Of a stretch of 64,000 bases of DNA, positions 36,401-48,400 are shown piece by piece. Each line of letters begins with the position of its first letter. The stretch's first letter is position 1. Source of the stretch: Holothuria scabra (Eukaryota > Echinodermata > Holothuroidea > Aspidochirotida > Holothuriidae); contig CM074188.1 in assembly GCA_037179385.1 (NCBI GenBank), positions 22,895,318 to 22,959,317 on the forward strand, read 5' to 3'. Under the pieces are notes generated by a model. The model ran no database searches, was not told the DNA's origin, and saw only the letters and a list, made by a program, of their open reading frames with translations. The translations under genes and the position numbers were made by a program.

Positions 36401-39400
36401 GTACAAAATGAAAAAATGACTTTGTGTGGAGTTCTTTGCTTATATGTCATGGGGTAGGTGGTTGTTTGACTTCTACTGTAGTTCTTGTTAAGATAATGTA
36501 AATAACCAAAGTGAACATGTGATTATTACATTATTACTTGATATCGTTACTTTGCATTTTTATTGATTGGATGCTGTTTTAATTCATTACAGCCATCACT
36601 GATGGACTCACAGTTCACCTTGTCATCAGATCAAATAAGGTAATTTTTATTAAATTTATGGCCTTATAATAGTTTAGCAATTCTCTCTGTCAAAGTAATA
36701 ATTTAAAGGTAATTTTCAATATTTTGTCTGAGAATTTTGTCAAATATCTGGCTGATTCAAAGTGTGAAAATTATAAGAATTTGTGTCAAGTTCTTTATGT
36801 GTAATATTGTGTATGGTTGATTGTTTGCATTCGCAATAGACTTGTCACATTTTTCCTTAAGATTAGAAGTGTAGCTTTTGGGTGAATGGCAGTAAAAGTC
36901 TGCCTTTCCAAAAACACAAGACTGTAAAATTTCCACACAACTGATCCAACTGGTAGCATATGTACATTTTCTCCCTCTTTCAACAGAGCCCATCTGATTC
37001 AGGGGTACCATCACCAAGTTCTCCTTCATCCCAGACATCTGAAGCAAATTCCGCTACTGCATCAAGTCCTGGAGGGCCAGCCACCACCGGGCCACCTCCC
37101 AACCCCCCCAATCCATTCCAAGGAGGTTTGGGTGGACTTGGTGGATTGGGTCTTTCTGGTCTATCTGGGCTAGGGATGGATTCAGCTAATTTTGCCCAAA
37201 TGTCTCAACAGATGCAACAGCAGGTTTGTGTTCCCATTGAACTCTTTTGTTTCAAATTTCATGTTTAAATCAAAAGTTTGATTAAAAACACATCTCATCC
37301 CAAACACCAGTCTAATTGCACACCATCTCTCACCTCAAATGTCTGTGAGGAGGGTGATATTTTACACACAGATAAATCATAGAACCTCATTAATCTATCA
37401 AAGTTTCATAAAATAGTGTAATTACCACACTCCCCAATTTCCTGAGGAGTGTGATTTGTGGCATACCTGGAAAATCAAAAACTCAAGTCATTAAGAGAGT
37501 GCAATTTTTGCAACTACAATACATCTGGCCCTCCCAAAATTGCCTTTGGTCCCTTTTAGTGAAGAAACCAACCTCTAATGCTGAGGGTCATATTCTTGTG
37601 AGCATATAGCAGGGAAAGTACTCTTGTCCATGGTAGTACTTCCATGCATACTGTACACAGTATTAAAAAGAAAGGTGATATACTTCATGCACTTTTCAGT
37701 TTCAATGGCAATCAAACTGTAGTCACCAAGTCAGAATTTTGGTTTCCCTCTTAACCTAAAGTAAAAATATACCTGGGGGTAAAAGTGTCTGCTTTTTAGG
37801 CTTGGATGATTTCTGATGCTTTAAGATAGGTCAGAAGTGTTCATTTCCAAGTCTAGGAGAGAAGGGAGGGTTTGGCCACAGGCTTCTTATACTTGCAAAG
37901 AAAGGAAGGAAGTTGAAATCGGAGTGGAAAGCCTTTTCTGGCAGGTTGCTTAACTTTTGAGGTTTTGTGTAAGGTGTTAACTGTTGATTTGTGTCCATTT
38001 TACGTTGAAATGATACTTAGTTGCTACAAGAATTTATTCCATAAATATTTTGACATACGAGTTCTTTCAACGTAAAGAAAACCTATTTGGTGACTTTAGG
38101 GTTTCTATGACATTTTCATTAGAAATGCTTAACTTATTTTACTTGTCATGCAAAGACTACTAAAAAAAGAATGCAATAAACATTTTATCTAAATCTATGT
38201 GCATAATTTAGATCTTAGGTCACTATTAGACGATTCATAACTTGGAATCATTCAAACCTTAGTCTTTGGACAAAAGCACTCTTCTGATGCAATGGCTTGC
38301 CTCAGTGGCCCAAGATGAGATGATGTTATGTCTGTTTATGAATCTACTTCGCTCCTACTTGCCTCACCTGCTTCACAAATGGACTGTTCCATTTACTGTG
38401 GAATACTCTCTGGCAATGTCTTCTGTAGGTGGGGCTATGCCCTAATAGGAACCATCCCTGAACACACCCTTGTTTCATTGCCAGCGGAATGCTCGGGTCA
38501 CATTTTCCCAGCTTTCTCGTTTTTCCCTTGTTTTTGGGATCTCTTTTTAGAGTTTTGTGCTATTTTGGAAGTGTTTCATCGTCTCAACTTTTTGCAATGG
38601 CCTTGCAACCCGGAGTGATGAGTGATGTTCTCTCTTTGGGTGATTTTTGGGCCCCGTTTTAGGCTCGCCTGTGGCGGTCTTATTACCTGGCTTAGGCTCC
38701 TTCCTACCAGGGATGATTTTTAAGCAGTTGAAATTGGTTGTCCAAAGGACAACCAGCTGCAAGAATTTGGTTGTCCTCCCAAAAATTTAGTCGTCCTCCA
38801 CAAAAGACATGTGAAAACAAGAAAGTTGTGCAATGTGCATTTTGTGGTTTCAAGACAATTCTTTTATTTTTATTGCACTGGCTGCTATTTGCATTGCATT
38901 ATATCTAGCGTGCACTTTATTGAAAATACACATGAAAGGGGAAAACCATAACAGACAGAAACACGAAGACAAAAACCTACTGTATACACAGTGAGAACAC
39001 CCGCATACAATACACTTAAATGGGCCTAGTCAATGCAGAGCCCCTGCAACTTTCTGTTCAATACACCATTTTCAAGAATCTGGACTGAGTGATAGTAATA
39101 CCTGAAGTAACAGTTGGGGAATCTCCGAGACGATAGAAGTCTGGCCTCCCTAATCATTGCTGCTCTGCCCGCCCCACATTTTATTCATCACTTACTCAAG
39201 GACAGACAAAAGACATTTTTTCTCCTAATATCTTCCCAGCATTGGGTAGACACAATCATGTCGGAACATTTGCTGTTGCGTTAATAGCTACTCTCCCGCT
39301 TTAATAAACCCCGTGTAGAGCAGTCATGATAATCTAGCAATTCTGGGCAGCAAAACAAATGCACCTGATTAACGTATCATATGGTTCCCTCCGGATATAA

Positions 39401-42400
39401 ATATCCCCATATATTGTTAGCAGTTTTTGTCCAAAATTTACGTCTAGTTTAAAAAGAATGTGCAACTGAAATGCACGTAAGCCCTATCCCCGAAAAATCC
39501 ACGCATGCAGAGATTTAAGATGCCGTTTCTAGGTGAATTTAGCACGGGGCTCGCCGGGCTTCACTAGCCGGCTATATAAGCATGACAAGTGCGATCATCG
39601 TTACACAAACTCAACGGGAAAACTTGTCTCCAGACCGAGTATTTTCACACACTAAATCACATAGGCGAAGGCGCGAGTTGTGATTGGCTAGCTACAATCA
39701 ACGCAATTGAACCAATCACGATGCAAGGGCCAATTTAAATTTTGCAATGGATCCTATGCATATGATGTCACCAAGCAAATCATGATGCCTTGTTTGGCGG
39801 TAAAAAGGGACACGCACGTAAGTCTAGTGTATGCGTGGGCCAAGAAGTTTGCTGCACGAGACCACGTGCATCACTGTTTTCGTTTGCAATGACATCGTAT
39901 GACAACATTGCACAAGTCCTTCTGTGAATAACATTACAGAAGGAATGCTGGGGATGGCTTAATCTAAGTTTTGTTGAATTTATGCAAGATAATAACCACC
40001 GAACTTCACAAGATTCTACATGCTAAGTGTACAAAACGTGCACAGATATGTATACAAAGCTTGGGGATTTGAAAAAACGGCAAAACACTGCAGCTAGATG
40101 GTCAGTTCTATGTGTTTTGTGCAGAACCGTTTGTACAGCAACTTACGCGGCACTTTCTACCAGACAGCAAGGAATACACCTTGAATGCAATTCTAATTTA
40201 AGGTAATACTACCGGGTTATAGCGAAAATATCAAACAGCAGGGGTAAAATTTATACGTTTGTGATTATCAGTGCATCCCGTTTTGGCGGGAAGTTAAAGG
40301 ATTGAGTTTTTACAGGAATTTTAACTCAACTTAGAGCAACTTTCAAGTTGCAAATAATCGGTGGTAATGATCTGTTGAATGGCGATATTTTACCGCTGCC
40401 AATTATTTACCGATAATGGAATAATTGGCCCGATGCTGATTACATAACAACAAAGTTAAAGTTAAAGGAAGTTAAAGGATTGAGTTTTTACAGGAATTTT
40501 AACTCAACTAAGAGCAACTTTCAAGTTGCAAATAATCGGTGGTAATGATCTGTTGAATGGCGATATTTTACCGCTGCCAATTATTTACCGATAATGGAAT
40601 AATTGGCCCGATGCTGATTACATAACAACAAAGACAGGCGAACAGTCCTTTCCAAGAACTTCGCGCCAGCACGTTGAACAGAAACCCGGAGAATGTGTAT
40701 GAGCACGTTCTGTAAAGTTCAGCTGGAACAATGATCAAACACGAGGCTGCTTGTTTGGCGTTGTGGGTACCGTGGTATCCACGGTTGTTTTGTTCTGGTG
40801 TGCTTTTCGTGAAGGTACAGATGTGTTTTGATATGCGAGTTCATGAAATGTTAAGATGTTTTGGTTGCATGGGAGTGTTTGTTGTGCGCTTTGTGTCTCA
40901 ATATACATAACCAAAGGTAAAAATTATTCGTCCAAAGGACAACCTTAGGTGGTTACTTTGTTCGTCCTGCAGAAATTTTGGTCGTCTCGGACGACCGCTA
41001 AAATTCATCCCTGCCTACCATTAGTTAGTTCTAGTTTAGGCTTTCGGCCTATCCTAACTTTGGTAGTTTGGGTCATTAGGCTCCTTTGTTCCCTCCTCGG
41101 TTGCGGTAGCCATTCAGCAGACCGGTTCCGTGTTCTGCGTTTGCGTTGTAACTGTTTGGATTTTTCTTGTATTTACTGCATTTGGAGTCTTGCATGTGTT
41201 TCTTTTGTTATGGGTTGGGCTCGGACCGCGCCCGAGTCTGTTCGGGGGGTTGGTGCTTCCTTCCTGGTCCGGCTTAGCTCCCCCCTCTCACAGGTAAGTT
41301 TTGCTGAATTTATCACTGTTTTACCACTGATGAAGACCTTTCTTTGTTGCTATATTTTAAAAAGCTGATGTCAAATCCAGAAATGATGAGGCAAGTCCTA
41401 GACAACCCCATGGTGCAGAACTTGATGCAGAATCCTGATCTGATGAGGCAGATGATTATGTCAAACCCTCAAATGCAAAACTTAATGGAGGTAAAGTCAT
41501 TTCACATAATTGTTTCATGGCCCACTACTGTAGGAAAACCATGTGGTTGTATGGATTTCAGCTTTCTATTGTGCACCTCCAAATTGAGGAACTGGTAGAT
41601 TTGTTCCCAAAATATTAGAGTATTAATACTATTTGTTAAAGTTGAGTCTTTTAAAGAAAGCACCTGAAGACTTCAGTTCTTGTAGAGTAGTTATTGTAGA
41701 TGTCTGGCAGTTTAAGTCTGAGAAGTGGAGGTTTGTTAAAGTTGAGTCTTGGAAGAGGGTTGGTTATTTGAAATTATGTTTCATTAAATAAGGGAAATAT
41801 TATCCTGCAGTGATACTCTCAATTCCATGACAGTGTCTCAATGATTTACACATCATTTGTAAACTTAATAAAAGACTGTGACTTCTGAAGTTGCAATCAG
41901 AGTTTGTTTTTACCATCTTTTCACAACTTGAATTCTGCACCAGTTTTGCAAATTGTCTTATAACTAACAAAAATGGTATCTGATCACTGTAAAACATCAT
42001 GATTGTTTACAGTGTAGTGGAGGTTGTCTTTTCTCGCATCTGTGTGGATTTGTTTTACCCAACAAATAATCAGAAATATTGATTAAACAGTAATCAACTT
42101 AAAAGTTGCATTCAACAGAAATTATCACTAAATTGAAGTTTCTCCTTGCCTGACAGACCTCGTCAATGTTTCTTTATTCTGGTAAATATTCATTTTTGAA
42201 GGGAAACATTGTGCTGGAACAAAAAATTACTAACCTCTTTATATCTCTGATTACCCCTTTAAATAATTGTTGTTAGCTGTTTAATTTAGCAAATTTCGAC
42301 TTCCTTTTTTAATTCAGAGAAATCCTGAGATAGCACACATGTTAAATAATCCTGAATTGTTAAGACAGACCATGGAAATAGCTAGAAATCCAGCCATGAT

Positions 42401-45400
42401 GCAGGAAATGATGCGAACACAAGACAGAGCTCTCAGTAATCTTGAGGTAAGGAATTGCTGATTTGTAAAGCTTTTTCCATGGATCATGCTGATATGCCAA
42501 GGTTTGTAGGATGTCAGCCTTTGCATTACAGCAATTTAAACCATTTTTTTTTTTGATATTCCATCCTGATCCTTTCTGCTATTATTTAAACAGTTAGAGT
42601 GCCTTTTTGCACTTGATCTGTTATCCATAGTGCCACATCCCTCAAAATTGTGAATTTCTACCTCATTTTATTTGATTTTTTTTTTTTTTTTGGAGCATTT
42701 TCAATGTAATACTTAAAGTGAAAAAAGTGCATATAATCATGACTCTCTTCAAAGGCTGACTTTTCCTGCATCACAGTTATACACCCCCCCCCCTTTTTGC
42801 TACTTCCTGCATTGTTGCAAGTGTCACCACTGCATGAAAGTTTAAAGTATGAAAGAGCTGATGATATCTGTGCAATTAAAAAGTTTTCATGTTAGAAAAC
42901 TTGCCCCTTAGAAATAGAAATTGCTTCAAGAATGGCCCTAAAATATGGTGCTCGTGATTTTTAAAAGGGGAAATTCTTCGAAGTGTTGTGATCAAATTTG
43001 CATTTAGAATGTAAGATTGTTGGTGCTTAAAATGTCCCATTATTCATTGCGCATGGAGCTAGGAGTGACAGAAGAGATGTTGCCAAAACAAAATTGAATG
43101 GTTCAGGGTTTTGTTTGTTTCACTTTTGAAACAAGAAATTAAGAAACAGTTGATTTGAAAAGGTACTGATGGAAATGTGGTGATATTGCAATAAGAGCCA
43201 TCTTGTTTAAATAGGCATGCTTAATTTCTGTATTGTGTTGTGTCAGAGCTTACCAGGTGGTTACAACGCCTTGCGAAGGATGTATACAGATATCCAGGAA
43301 CCAATGATGAATGCAGCACAAGAGCAACTTTCTGGAAACCCATTTGCTGCCCTTGCCAATAGTGGAAGCACATCAGGTATGTCAGTTTTAATATTGACCA
43401 ATCCATTGTAGGAGTGTTTCCCAAAAAGATGGTCACCTCATGCAGGGCTGGAAAAAAATGTAAATTTCCCTGCCAGCAAATCAAATTTCCCATCAAGCAA
43501 ATCAAAATTTCCCAGAGCTCACATGTTAAACATGTACAAAAGTAGTCAAATGTCCGTCCAAATACCAAAATTTCCCTGCAATGAGCTTCCCAAATTGCTT
43601 TTTTTTCCAGCCATGGTCACATGTCGGGAGAGAAGATATGAAAGTAATGAGTGTGTTCAGTAAAATATAAATAGTTATGACAACATGAAATATAATAAGA
43701 GAGAGTGAGTTCAGTAATTTGTTGCCGCATGGAATTGTGGGGCACGATGTGGGATACACAAGCAAAGTTCAGCACATTGCATTCAGCATTCCCCTGTTTT
43801 CATCAGTATGTGCATACAACACTTTTCTAAGCATCTAGCCAACTCTAACAAAAAAAAAAGTGTCTCATTCCCACTTTGCCGTAGGTTATAATGCCACTTT
43901 TTACACCAAAAAGACAATTTAGGCAAAATCCACCACACAAAACCACACTTGAGACCCATCCTTGTGTTATAATTGGATTAAGAAAGAATGATTTAAGGAA
44001 ATTTCAATGTAAACTCTAATTTTGGAATACTTGTTTTAAGTGCAGGATTGGTTTCTTCATTCCAACTATTTGGAGGATGTGCCCATGTACATAACCATCA
44101 AAACAAATTACCAAACTGGCTTATGGGGGGGGGGGGGGGGCTATTGGATTGTATTGTTTATGTACAACAAAGGTCCCATTTTGTTCAGTTTGGCTCTGTG
44201 GTTGATGGAATTCAAAAAAAAAATATTGCTTGGCTGGGGGCATTCAGTGCTGCCATGCTTGGACACTTTGCCACATGTGTTAGCTTCTCTGTGCTGATTA
44301 ATGGATTAAAGTAGTTTGTCCTGATTGCATGTTTTCTTTAATGTTTGAGATTGTCTGCTCTAAACATTGTGTATACACTTGTCAGTTGTTCACAGTTATT
44401 TGTGCCTGTTGTATTCTAGGCAGCACATCGAGTCAGCAGGGAAGAGAAAACACACAACCATTGCCAAATCCATGGGCATCATCTCCTGGGGGAAGGCCAC
44501 CCCAAACAACCACATCTACAGCTGGTTCGACCACCACTAGTTCTACAAGTGGTTCACAGTCAAATTTACGCGGTGGTAAGTACCCCCCATTTCACCTTTG
44601 CATTCCCTTGTAAAGTTTACTTTTTGCTGCAAACTTACTCAGAGGAGTGAATTCGTGCTCAGATAATTTATGTACAAACATCAATTTTTCAAAATTCTTT
44701 CTTTGGATAGAGTGTCAGAGAGTTAAATGCAGAGAATATTTAAAAACTTGTCTTTGTACACAGCTTATTTACAATGATTTGAATATTGAATGTTAATTTG
44801 ATGTTTTGATAAATGTTGTTAGTGTGCATATATACAACTAGCAATAAAATAAAAGAGGTTTTCCTTTATCTAGCATAGGCATGCTAATGTGAAAAGTGGT
44901 TTGATGTGAATGGAGTACATGGGAATGCATAGCAAGTCCTTTATGATTATTATTATTACATACACTTATATAGCGTACTACCATAAAATGTTCTGTTGCG
45001 CTTTACAACATCTTAAGAAAAAGCCAGGCTAAAAAATATGTTTTAAAATTTACCTTAAACAACTTATGAGATACAGACCCTCTTACACTAAGAATGGGGG
45101 GGGGGGTGGAATTCCATTACATATGGCGACTAAAAGCAAATGCCTTGCCCCCCAAATTGCTATGTCTCACAAAAGGAACAACCAAGCTTGTCTCACTACA
45201 AGTAGACCTTCTTAAGTTGTAAGAAGGAGGCTTAACACTTACACATATCACGAAGATAAGAGGGAGCCTGCCCACAACATGATTTGTACACTAGAAGGAG
45301 AATTTTGAACTTTATTCTGTAATCAACTGGCAGCCAGTGCAAACTTCTTAAAGTAGGGGTAATGTGTTGGTGATAATTGATACTTTTTAAATACTTCTGA

Positions 45401-48400
45401 AATTTTCAACATATGCATGCACCTGGGGCATTTGTGGTAGGGTACTTGAAAAATAGGTCCTCCCACAACAAGATGCTATGCAAGAAACAGTAAACTGTCA
45501 AATGCCATGTAAATGTTACATATTTCAAAAAGAAATAAAATGGAGTAAATGCGAGAGAAGCATTGGGAATTGCTTCATGTATCTCAAATTTAGGTAAATT
45601 AGTTTTGCAATTTTTTGTCGCAGCAACTAAGTATCATATGGAAATGGGCATTGGATGAACGAGGTCCATTTTCCAAGGTCCTTTTCGTGCTTATATTTTG
45701 TGATTGTGGAGTGAAGTTACACCATAAAGGTACATTACCAGTTTTACAGGTCTAAAAGGCAGTTGTTTCTTTGTCTCTTAGGACCTCAAGTATTTAACAG
45801 TCCTGGCATGCAGAGTTTATTGTCCCAGATTGCCAGTAACCCAGACCTAATGCAGAATATGATGCAGACACCTTACATGCAATCCATGATGCAGAGTATG
45901 CAAAGCAACCCTGAGTTGGCATCACATGTAAGTTTGTCAACATTGAGTTCACTTTAGCAAAGAATTGGGCGGTCAGTCAGATGGATGGAGTTTTACGGCC
46001 TAGTTAACAACCTATTGGTTCAAGTTGAGCAGAACACAGCCTTTTTTCCAGTAGTGACTCAATGGCTTGTTTCCCTACTCCATTGCTTATGCAGAGCTTC
46101 ACGCACATTGGCAGTAGGTCTGAACAAGCTTTTGCAAAGGAGTAAGATATTCTCAACTGTTTTTGGTCAAAAAATGAAGCCTGCCAATGTTGTGATTGGT
46201 GCGCAGCATATTCAATGGAGAAGCAAAAACAAGCCTGTGAACCACAAGTGGAAAAAGGCTGCGATGAGCCCAACTCAAGCCTTGCTTAGAAACTGAGCCC
46301 TAAAACCTCACCTTACTACCTGTATCTTGAATCTTTCTTGACATTACTGGGAGGCTTGTATGGCTAATACAGGATTAGGAAATAAACACAGAAGTTTTTG
46401 TTGTCTGATCGGTTGCTGTATGACAAGACTTTTTCATTGCCACAGCATTGCTGGTCATCAGGGAGTTAAAAGGAACATACTATCTTTCAAAGCTCATCAA
46501 AGCATATAAAAAAATCACTGAGGGTGTATGTAAATTCCTGAACAATAATTGTGTCTGACTCTTTCTGGAAACTTGAGGAAATGTCTAAACTTGTCAAAAA
46601 ATAAGACTTTCACTACTTTCACTACTACAGCTGATTTGTATGCTATCCCTTGTTAAGGGAAGGACCAAATGAATTCTTTTATTCAGTTAGACATTATAGA
46701 ATAAGGAAAGGTAGTACCCATGAAGCAACTACACTAGAGAACTGTTATTTGGATGGAGGTGGCTCAGAAATTTATATTTATATTGATTAGTGTTTGCACC
46801 GGGTACCCGGCTACCCAACCGACGTTCTTGCTACTTAGGTAGCAAATTACTACTCGAGTAGCGTTTTCCTATGATTTCTTTTTGATCTTTGCAAAATAAC
46901 ATGGTTATTGCAAGTAACAAATGTATTAACCCACATCTCATTCACAATTATTTGGACTGGAGTTGCTTAACTTGTTTGTTTCCGTAACATGCTTTTGTTA
47001 AATTGCACTTTTCCAGAAACAATTCCCGTGATGTGTGTTTCTAACATCCGCTCCTCTACCATTTAACGAAACAGCATAAGCCTACGTACTGTACTATGCA
47101 TAGCCTAGCCTAGCCAGCTCGCCTGACGGAAGATATTGCAAGGTTTACGATCGGGTACCCGGGTACCCGACAGGTAATACGGTTTGGGTACCCGGTACGA
47201 ATTTCCTACCCGGTGCAAACACTGATACTGATACAAGCCCCTGTATGCTGACACAAGCTACCAGCATCCTAATAATAGCTCCCTGACTAAAAAAATTTTC
47301 TTTATTGGATTTAGTGGGCCTAAAATATCAGCATTAATTTCCATTCTATCTCCTTCCAAATAACAGCTCTTTAGCCATACAAAAGGTCTGCATGAATTGA
47401 ATGTAGAGTGGAGCAAAACTCTACATGGGACAGGGTCCAGATATATTGTACCAATTAAACAAAATTTGTTAGAATGGAGAAGCAGGATTTTTGTAATTTG
47501 TTTAACAAATGAGGAGTTGAAGTTAAACGTCAAGAGCAGTTGCCCCAAACTTATTTTGAAGCAACAACTAAGTATCACAATTTTAGTCTTATTGTCTTCA
47601 AAGTGCCTTCCATCACATGTAATGACTGCAATATTGCATATCCAAGGTAAAACAAGCAATTACTTGTAGAAAATTTCCCATTTGAATTGAAAAAATGTCA
47701 CATGACTCTCAGCAGCCAATCATGGAACAGGACAGTCTACTACACTACTTCAAGTTGGGGTGACTGCTCTTGCCCCTTAAGCTATGTAATAGTTTTAGAG
47801 CATGGCATAACAGTTTGGTATTTTGCTACTTTGTTTACCTTTACATAGATCATTCGCAGCAATCCAATGTTGCAAGGCAATCCAGAGATGCAGGAACAAA
47901 TGATACAGATGTTACCATCCTTCCTGAATCAGGTATTCATCCATCTTTTAATTGTTGTGTAAAATGCTCAAAATGTCATGGGATCATGTTAGACAGAGAC
48001 TACATCATGTCTAAGGGGTACAAGTGATGTACCCACCTAGCAGGTACCAATTGTTTACACATTGTTACATGTACGCTGAAGGGTTGGTATTATGAGGGTA
48101 ACCAGTAAATGTGTAGGAGTGGTACTGATACCTTTCATCACAATGCCCTATCTGAGTTAACCAAATTGTTGCCTACACTAAAAGGGGAGTGGGGAAGTTG
48201 ACTTGTTTAATACACTTTTGACTGGAAGTGTAGTCTCAGTTTCATGTAATACCTATTTTTTACCTCCAGATGCAGAATCCAGAAGTCCAATCAGCTATGA
48301 GCAACCCTAGGGTACTTCAGGCTATATTACAGATTCAACAAGGAATGGCTGACCTGGCCAGTGAAGCTCCTGCCCTCCTTCCAGCGTAAGATACTCTGTT

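Noticed and set aside
40949..41368. 139-codon open frame just before a ubiquilin exon
   Set aside because: It overlaps the transposon end and the exon in another frame; the composition reflects GC-rich repeat sequence.
44125..44140. Run of 16 G (also 12858-12872)
   Set aside because: Simple homopolymer; quadruplex potential is possible but there is no further structure to support a role.
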